Part shown: in pieces, positions 32,356 to 37,727 of the stretch | How the letters are laid out: each line of letters starts with the position of its first letter | How positions within the stretch are numbered: position 1 is the first letter of the stretch | Assembly: GCF_900115555.1 (NCBI RefSeq) | Contig: NZ_FOWX01000038.1 | Span: 1-37,727 of the forward strand | DNA: 37,727 nucleotides | Origin: Pseudomonas borbori | GTDB taxonomy: Bacteria > Pseudomonadota > Gammaproteobacteria > Pseudomonadales > Pseudomonadaceae | Direction: 5' to 3' | The notes under the pieces: generated by a model | The model's input: only the letters and a program-made list of their open reading frames with translations | The model's database searches: none | Told to the model about the DNA's origin: nothing | Made by a program: the position numbers and the translations under genes

Positions 32356-32730
32356 ATGTCTGGCGAACAGATAAATACGATTGACCAACTTGAACAGTCC
32401 CTCATGGGCATAGCTGTGGAAAGTTGGCGATTTTCACGCCTGTTCGCGCGCGTCGTTAACAAATTGGATGCGGGCGAAGCCGGTCGATACGTCAACCAGC
32501 TCCGCTACTTCCAAAAGAAGGTTGAAGAGAGCCTTAATGCAAGCGGGTTGAAGCTTGTGAATGTTGAGGGTCAGCCGTTCGACCCAGGAATGGCTGCCTC
32601 CGCGCTAAATATCGGGGATTTTGGTCCTGATGATCAGTTGTTGGTCGATCAAATGGTGGAGCCCATCATCATGGGCCCTGAGGGCTTAAGGAAACAGGGC
32701 ACGGTGATGCTTAGGAAGGTGCACGCATGA
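32356..32730 (+). CDS. GrpE-like small protein of the Hsp70 operon
   Basis: The 124-residue protein starts MSGEQINTIDQLEQSL. After a helical N-terminal part its C-terminal half, LVNVEGQPFDPGMAASAL...DDQLLVDQMVEPIIMGPEGLRKQGTVMLRKV, resembles the beta-domain of GrpE (G..FDP...HEA, then V....P.....G.....V.V). GrpE exchanges nucleotides on Hsp70. It lacks the long GrpE dimerisation helix, so it would be a minimal form. It overlaps the hsp70 gene as ATGA. The call is from pattern only and needs a profile search. Confidence 0.6.
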   Translation: MSGEQINTIDQLEQSLMGIAVESWRFSRLFARVVNKLDAGEAGRYVNQLRYFQKKVEESLNASGLKLVNVEGQPFDPGMAASALNIGDFGPDDQLLVDQMVEPIIMGPEGLRKQGTVMLRKVHA

Positions 32731-35219
32731 AATACGTCGGAATCGATCTAGGCACAACGAACAGTGCAGTTTGCTCCTACGACGGTGAGTTGGTGCGCCT
32801 TTACAAGAGCCCCGAGCAAAACGATGTAACACCATCTGCCATCTTCATTGACAGACGAGGCAACAAGTATTTGGGTAAGCGCGCATACGATAGCGCCGCA
32901 AAAAATCCGGATAACGCCGCCACAAAGTTCAAGCGAATGATGGGGACCAGCACACCGGTAAAACTTGCTGCCGTCAACATCACCATGACCCCGGAGGAGT
33001 GTTCAGCTGAGATTCTCAAGCTGTGCTTCGGGTATCTGCCAGAGGAAATCCGGAACGGCGGAGAAACCGGGACCGTGATTACGGTACCTGCGGCCTTCAA
33101 TCAGATGCAGAAGGACGCAACGTTGGCAGCAGCGGAAATGGCTGGCCTGGGTAGCGTTGCGTTGATGCAAGAGCCTGTTGCGGCAGTTATGTGTGTCATG
33201 AAGCAGCGGAAAGGTGACGGCGTTTTTCTGGTCTTCGACCTCGGAGGTGGGACGCTGGATATTGCTATTGCTGAAAGCATCAGCGGCCGGGTGAGCCTGC
33301 TGGCTCACGGTGGTGTCGCTATGTGCGGTGGCACAGATTTCGATCGCTCCATTCTCGATAACGTAGTCAAAGCATGGCTTAAATCGAACTTTGATCTACC
33401 CGAAGATTTCAGCGCGAATCAAAAGTACAAGTCATTGCTGAGAATGTGTCTTTGGGCTTCAGAGAAGGCGAAGATCGAGCTATCGGCAAAAGAAGATTCT
33501 GTCATCAGCCTCACAGAGTCTGACCTTGGTGTTAGTGATGAGTCCGGCTCAGAAATATATGTCGATATCCCATTCACCAGAGAGCTTCTCAACGAATTGA
33601 TTGCCGGCAAGGTGGATGAGTCCATCCAATCTGCCCGTGAAACACTCGAGAAGGCCAGCCTTAGTCCTCACGATGTTGAACGAGTCGTTTTTGTCGGCGG
33701 GCCAACACAATACAAGCCCCTGCGTGATCGAGTTGCGTTTGAGCTGGGTATCGCGCCATCCACTGACGTGAATCCCATGACGGCCGTCGCAGAGGGTGCG
33801 GCCTTGTTTGCGGAATCGATTGACTGGGGCTCGCAAAGCCGTGGTCGGAAGAGCGCTAGGGGAGCGCTCAGCACAGGCGGTGCTTTGGATCTCTCCTTCA
33901 ACTACATCGCGCGTACGCCGGACTCGAAAGCAAAAATCGTGGCGAAGCTTGGTGGAAGTGCTGCGGCTGGCGTTGAGTTCCAGATCGACAGCCTGGACAC
34001 CGGCTGGTCTTCAGGCCGGATGGTACTCAAGGATGGTGTCGCAGTTGAGCTTGTCCTTACAAAGCCGGGGGAGAACACATTCAAGGTCTTTGTGTTTGAC
34101 TCAAAGGGTGGGCCTGTCGCGCTACAGGATGACAAGATCGTTATCTCGCGAACAGCTGTCAGCATTGATGCGATTCCAGCGTCGCACTCGATTGGCGTTG
34201 AAGCACGCGACAAACTTGGCGGGCGACTTGTCCTCGATTACTTGGTTCGCGAAGGTGATCAGTTGCCCAAGAAGGCCAAGAAGACATTCAAGACCGAAGA
34301 GTCGCTCAAGGCAGGCAGTACTGGATCAATCAATTTCAAGCTCTGGGAAGGTGAAATTTCTGATCCGATCAATGACAACCGTTTTATCGGGATGTTCAAG
34401 ATCAAGGGATCTGACTTTGATGATGGCGAGATCGCGGCTGGCGCCGAAATGATTTGCGAGTACGAAGTGCTGGACTCCGGAAACATTATGATGGATGTCT
34501 CTGTACCTTCTATCGGTGGATCATTCCACAGTGGCCGCAACTTCTACTCCCGCCAGGACGGACAAATCGATTACACAAAGGCTTCGGAGCTCGTTGAGGA
34601 GCAGTCGGAACACGCTCTTCAGCGTCTTGAGGAGATGGCGTCAAAGATTGACGACCCCCGCCTGGATCAGGCACGAGAAAAATTGGAGCAAGCACAGTCG
34701 ATCAAGAGCGAAGAATCCGACCCTGAAACGGCGAAGCAGGCAATGGATAACGTGCAGGAGGCAAAGCGACTATTGGCTCTCGTGCGCAAGGAGCACTTGA
34801 AGGATATTCGCCAGCTTGAGCTTGATAAGGTTGTCGAGTTTTTCGACAAGACAATGCGTGAGCACGCTCGCCCCACGGAGGCCAATGCCTTCGATAACCT
34901 CGTCAAGACCGCCCAGCGAGCCATCGACAACAACAGTGGTGACTTTGAATCCCACTTGGACGACTTGCGAGGAAAGAACTTCGTGATTCTCTGGCGCCAA
35001 GACTGGTTCGTCATCGATCGTTTCAAATGGCTAGCCCAGGACGCGTACCTGTTCCCGGACGCAAGAGAACATGCGCAATTGGTCGCCACCGGTGCCGAAG
35101 CCCTTAAGGCAAATGACATCGATAAGCTGCGCGCGGTCGTCGCGCATCTTGACTCAGTGCGTATCAGGTCAGCTGGTGACGATGAAATGATGGCTGGCGC
35201 AAATATCGTGCGGAGTTGA
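32727..35219 (+). CDS. Divergent Hsp70-family ATPase, 830 residues
   Basis: The N-terminal ~365 residues are an actin-fold Hsp70 ATPase: phosphate 1 GIDLGTTNSAV (5-15), a connect region near PAAFNQMQKDATLAAAEMAGL, phosphate 2 DLGGGTLDIA (171-180) and adenosine VFVGGPTQ (321-328). It is not DnaK: residues about 385-610 are beta-rich and replace the usual substrate-binding domain, and 610-830 are helical with a coiled-coil-like stretch at about 620-700 and a final lid-like bundle. No J-domain gene is visible. It is coupled to the GrpE-like gene and followed after 3 bases by an AAA+ gene. A dedicated chaperone or sensor is likely. Confidence 0.85.
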   Translation: MKYVGIDLGTTNSAVCSYDGELVRLYKSPEQNDVTPSAIFIDRRGNKYLGKRAYDSAAKNPDNAATKFKRMMGTSTPVKLAAVNITMTPEECSAEILKLCFGYLPEEIRNGGETGTVITVPAAFNQMQKDATLAAAEMAGLGSVALMQEPVAAVMCVMKQRKGDGVFLVFDLGGGTLDIAIAESISGRVSLLAHGGVAMCGGTDFDRSILDNVVKAWLKSNFDLPEDFSANQKYKSLLRMCLWASEKAKIELSAKEDSVISLTESDLGVSDESGSEIYVDIPFTRELLNELIAGKVDESIQSARETLEKASLSPHDVERVVFVGGPTQYKPLRDRVAFELGIAPSTDVNPMTAVAEGAALFAESIDWGSQSRGRKSARGALSTGGALDLSFNYIARTPDSKAKIVAKLGGSAAAGVEFQIDSLDTGWSSGRMVLKDGVAVELVLTKPGENTFKVFVFDSKGGPVALQDDKIVISRTAVSIDAIPASHSIGVEARDKLGGRLVLDYLVREGDQLPKKAKKTFKTEESLKAGSTGSINFKLWEGEISDPINDNRFIGMFKIKGSDFDDGEIAAGAEMICEYEVLDSGNIMMDVSVPSIGGSFHSGRNFYSRQDGQIDYTKASELVEEQSEHALQRLEEMASKIDDPRLDQAREKLEQAQSIKSEESDPETAKQAMDNVQEAKRLLALVRKEHLKDIRQLELDKVVEFFDKTMREHARPTEANAFDNLVKTAQRAIDNNSGDFESHLDDLRGKNFVILWRQDWFVIDRFKWLAQDAYLFPDAREHAQLVATGAEALKANDIDKLRAVVAHLDSVRIRSAGDDEMMAGANIVRS

Positions 35220-35222
35220 CCT

Positions 35223-36662
35223 ATGGCCCTCGATGCTTGGCTCCCTATTGGGTACAAATTCCCGGACGGCGCAAAGGCGCGTGTTGCAGTATTCGAGGGC
35301 ACAAACTGGCAGATTCTCGAGACCCAAGGGAATGGCAGAGCGCTGGTTGCCCACGACGAGCTCGCCCTGCGCTGGATCGACGCGGGATTGATAGATCCAG
35401 GTCTTTTTATCTCATTCGATTTCGGGGATCAGCGTCTTTGGGCGATTTCTTGCGGCTCAAGTCAGCTTCTTTGCCCGGTCAACGAAGGCAGGTCTCCTGA
35501 CACGAAAGCCGAGGCTCTGTCGTTCGCGCTGGCGCTCAAGGCAACGCGTGAGATCGATACAGAGTCGCCACTGCAAGACGCCTTGTACGTCGAGAAGATT
35601 AGCCGCCTTCTTCCAACCTACAGCATCAGATCCAGAACCGACGATGATGTTGTGCTCGGATTCTGGCTGACGGGTGGAGCCAGCGTCTCAGCGAAATCGT
35701 TCCGCAGACTTCGCCAGACAATGAGTTGGCTGGGCGCGTGCCACCTCAAGGACGTGGTCCAGGCAGCAGGATTTGAGGTGGCAGAGGTAATTCCGGCTAA
35801 TAGAGCTCGAGTTTTGCCTTCACGATCAGACACCGTACCAGTTGCGCGTACAGACCAAAAGGAGTCTCAGGTTGATAAGAAGCCTCCGGCTACAGTCTTT
35901 GAATTGGCTGGGAGATCAGAACTAGCTGCCTTCTTCAACGAGCATATCGTTGACATCGTCTTGAATCGTGATCGCTACAAGGCGCTAGGCATCGAGTTCC
36001 CATCGGCAGTGATCCTGCACGGCCCTCCTGGCACGGGCAAGACCTTCGCGGTCGAGCGGCTGGTTGACTTCCTCGGATGGCCGAGCTTCCAAATCGACGC
36101 ATCCAGCGTGGCCAGCCCCTACATCCACGAAACCAGCAAGAAGGTCGCGCAGGTGTTCGAGAAGGCGATGGAGAACGCGCCATCAGTCCTCGTGATTGAC
36201 GAGATGGAGGCGTTTCTTGCTGATCGTGAAATGGGATCAGGCCATCACCGCGTCGAGGAAGTGGCCGAGTTTCTTCGCCGCATTCCAGAGGCGGCAAAGA
36301 ACGAGGTTCTGATCATCGCCATGACGAACCGGATCGATATGATCGACCCTGCCATACAGCGCCGGGGACGCTTCGATCATGCCATCAAAGTGGACTTTGC
36401 GAGCGAGATCGAGGTCCAGTCGCTGCTGGACAAGCTACTGTCCTCTTTGCCAAAGGAGCAGGACGTGGACTCCAAACCGCTGGCGCGTGAACTCGGGGGA
36501 AGGCCGTTGTCCGACGTCGCTTTCGTCGTCCGGGAAGGAGCAAGGCTCGCTGCGCGCTCCGGCAAGGAGCGCCTGGATCAGGCCAGCCTTCTGGCAGCGA
36601 TGCATGCAACACCCGCCAGAGAGCGTGAAGGCGGTGCACAGCGTCGGATAGGCTTTATTTGA
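35223..36662 (+). CDS. AAA+ ATPase of the Hsp70 operon
   Basis: The 479-residue protein has an unassigned N-terminal region (1-235) that may bind the Hsp70 or its client, then a classic AAA module like those of FtsH and Cdc48: Walker A GPPGTGKT (267-274), Walker B VLVIDEME (Asp326, Glu327), sensor-1 in AMTNR and arginine finger region RRGRFDH. A helical lid follows to about 470. No protease motif (HExxH) is present, so it is an unfoldase or remodeller rather than a protease. It starts 3 bases after the hsp70 stop; the pair could form a disaggregase. Confidence 0.88.
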   Translation: MALDAWLPIGYKFPDGAKARVAVFEGTNWQILETQGNGRALVAHDELALRWIDAGLIDPGLFISFDFGDQRLWAISCGSSQLLCPVNEGRSPDTKAEALSFALALKATREIDTESPLQDALYVEKISRLLPTYSIRSRTDDDVVLGFWLTGGASVSAKSFRRLRQTMSWLGACHLKDVVQAAGFEVAEVIPANRARVLPSRSDTVPVARTDQKESQVDKKPPATVFELAGRSELAAFFNEHIVDIVLNRDRYKALGIEFPSAVILHGPPGTGKTFAVERLVDFLGWPSFQIDASSVASPYIHETSKKVAQVFEKAMENAPSVLVIDEMEAFLADREMGSGHHRVEEVAEFLRRIPEAAKNEVLIIAMTNRIDMIDPAIQRRGRFDHAIKVDFASEIEVQSLLDKLLSSLPKEQDVDSKPLARELGGRPLSDVAFVVREGARLAARSGKERLDQASLLAAMHATPAREREGGAQRRIGFI

Positions 36663-36672
36663 GGGCAAGGAC

Positions 36673-37727
36673 GTGGCATCTGAAGAAGATAAAAAACACG
36701 GTGATGGAAAAGGCTTTGCAGGTCTATCTTCGATGGTATCGGATGTTGACGCTACGGTAGCTAGCATGCCGAAGCAGCAGCAGAAAGAAGCCTCGAGCTC
36801 ATCGACACAACAGTCTTCGCAGGCTGCTCGTCCGGAGCGCCAAGAACAGCCAAGGCCAAGCCAGAAGACTTATCAAGCGCCTGCACAGCCTCCGGGCGAA
36901 GCTAATGCTGGAAAGTGGGTGCTCGGAATTGCCGCCGTCATTGGCTTTATCTGGCTTTTCAGCCAGTCGGATGACAATAGCTCATCGAGACCGACATATT
37001 CTCCTGCGCCTTCCTCGACGACCGTTGCGCCGACTCCGGCCTTGCAGCCGTCTGCCGCACAGTCTCAGGCACCGAGCCGTCCAGCCGAGGAGAAGCCGTC
37101 AGTCGGTCGTAACAATGTGCTTTCGACTGCCCAGATCCGCTACTGCTTGGCTGAGAAGATCCGGCTGGACGCTGCGGAATCCGTAGTCAATAACTACGTC
37201 GACTCAGACGTGGATCGCTTTAATGGGTATGTCAACGACTACAACAGCCGTTGCGGTGAGTTCCGTTACCGACAAGGCGCGCTCGAAAGTGTCCGAAGAG
37301 ATGTTGAACCATACCGCAGTCAGTTGCAGGCCGAGGGTCGCAGCAGATTCGTTCGTAGCCCGTCAGCGGCAACGAGATCACAGACACTGGCGCAAACACC
37401 GCCACCAGTTCGCCCCTCGCCAGATGCGACGATCCAAGCCGTTCAACGCCGACTGAATGAGCTCGACTATGACGCTGGAACTGCAGATGGTTTGTTCGGA
37501 AACAAAACCCAATCAGCAATCCTTGCTTTTCAGCGCGATAACGGACTAATTGCTGATGGCTCGGTCAGTGCGGCGTTACTTCGGCAACTTGAAGTTATTG
37601 CTCAGATGGATGGGCGACAAAACTCGAACCCGACTTCTCAGCCTCCCTCGACTCCAAGCGTCCAACAGTCACGTGCGCCAGCCAATGCGTGGGTCAGCGG
37701 ATCGACTTGGTATTGCAATAACGGGTA
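36673..37727 (+). CDS. Membrane-anchored peptidoglycan-binding-domain protein, partial
   Basis: An open frame starts with GTG (VASEEDKKHGDGKGF), 10 bases after the AAA+ stop with GAGGGCAAGG upstream, and continues past the window end (351 codons seen). A Gln/Ser/Pro-rich cytoplasmic region (1-80) leads to one membrane helix (about 81-99, WVLGIAAVIGFIWLF). A periplasmic part with two cysteines (Cys158, Cys195 region) and a PGBD fold (about 253-307, VQRRLNELDYDAGTADGLFGNKTQSAI then FQRDNGL) follows. Another Pro/Ser linker runs to the edge. It may link the cytoplasmic chaperone complex to the cell wall. No family is recognised beyond PGBD. Confidence 0.75.
   Translation, partial: MASEEDKKHGDGKGFAGLSSMVSDVDATVASMPKQQQKEASSSSTQQSSQAARPERQEQPRPSQKTYQAPAQPPGEANAGKWVLGIAAVIGFIWLFSQSDDNSSSRPTYSPAPSSTTVAPTPALQPSAAQSQAPSRPAEEKPSVGRNNVLSTAQIRYCLAEKIRLDAAESVVNNYVDSDVDRFNGYVNDYNSRCGEFRYRQGALESVRRDVEPYRSQLQAEGRSRFVRSPSAATRSQTLAQTPPPVRPSPDATIQAVQRRLNELDYDAGTADGLFGNKTQSAILAFQRDNGLIADGSVSAALLRQLEVIAQMDGRQNSNPTSQPPSTPSVQQSRAPANAWVSGSTWYCNNG

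Noticed and set aside
32727..35219. Housekeeping dnaK
   Set aside because: The substrate-binding region is unlike DnaK, there is no dnaJ, and the partner genes are an AAA+ ATPase and a wall-binding protein.

Overview
The window is high-GC gammaproteobacterial DNA and reads as a Pseudomonas species. The left end carries a liu-type leucine/isovalerate catabolic operon with the gene order known from pseudomonads, and the accessory part contains a Tn4371-like conjugative-element backbone common in Pseudomonas and Betaproteobacteria. All assignments come from reading the sequence and recalled family features; no database search was run.

Layout. (1) 1-4831, chromosomal catabolism: the C-terminus of a biotin carboxylase subunit (liuD), HMG-CoA lyase (liuE), both subunits of a 3-oxoacid CoA-transferase, a thiolase and a TetR-type regulator. 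Together these take the last leucine intermediates through acetoacetate to acetyl-CoA. (2) 4832-7165, debris: a small lipoprotein gene, a decayed IS5-family transposase, a decayed IS1182-type transposase and the last ~55 codons of a thiamine-diphosphate enzyme. (3) 7166-8422: an intact DUF3422 membrane protein. (4) 8423-27260, a Tn4371-like element: radC-like gene, umuC remnant, structured leaders, two small unknown genes, hipBA, ardA, an AlpA-like HTH gene, repA, three iterons beside an AT-rich tract, parA, a small partner gene, traF, a candidate oriT region and a VirD2-like relaxase; then, beyond the cargo, a LysR regulator and an EexN-like lipoprotein. No traG, no trb genes and no element integrase are seen.

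(5) The cargo, 19069-26045, sits between relaxase and lysR. An MmyB-type XRE regulator diverges from an operon encoding a 5-aminolevulinate-synthase-like enzyme, an acetyltransferase, a Gfo/Idh/MocA oxidoreductase and an asparagine-synthase-type amidotransferase, followed by an MFS exporter. Pseudomonads make haem precursors by the glutamyl-tRNA route, so this ALA synthase most likely serves a small-molecule pathway that I do not recognise.

(6) 27261-37727 looks like a defence/stress island: an Xre-RES toxin-antitoxin pair, an AT-rich DUF2971 gene, an orphan tyrosine recombinase with all catalytic residues, an Nmad3-Nmad2 pair flanked by related sequence tags in opposite orientation, and a tightly packed four-gene operon (GrpE-like protein, divergent Hsp70, AAA+ ATPase, membrane-anchored peptidoglycan-binding-domain protein) that runs off the right edge. 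The Hsp70/AAA+ operon and the ALA-synthase cluster are the best candidates for undescribed systems.
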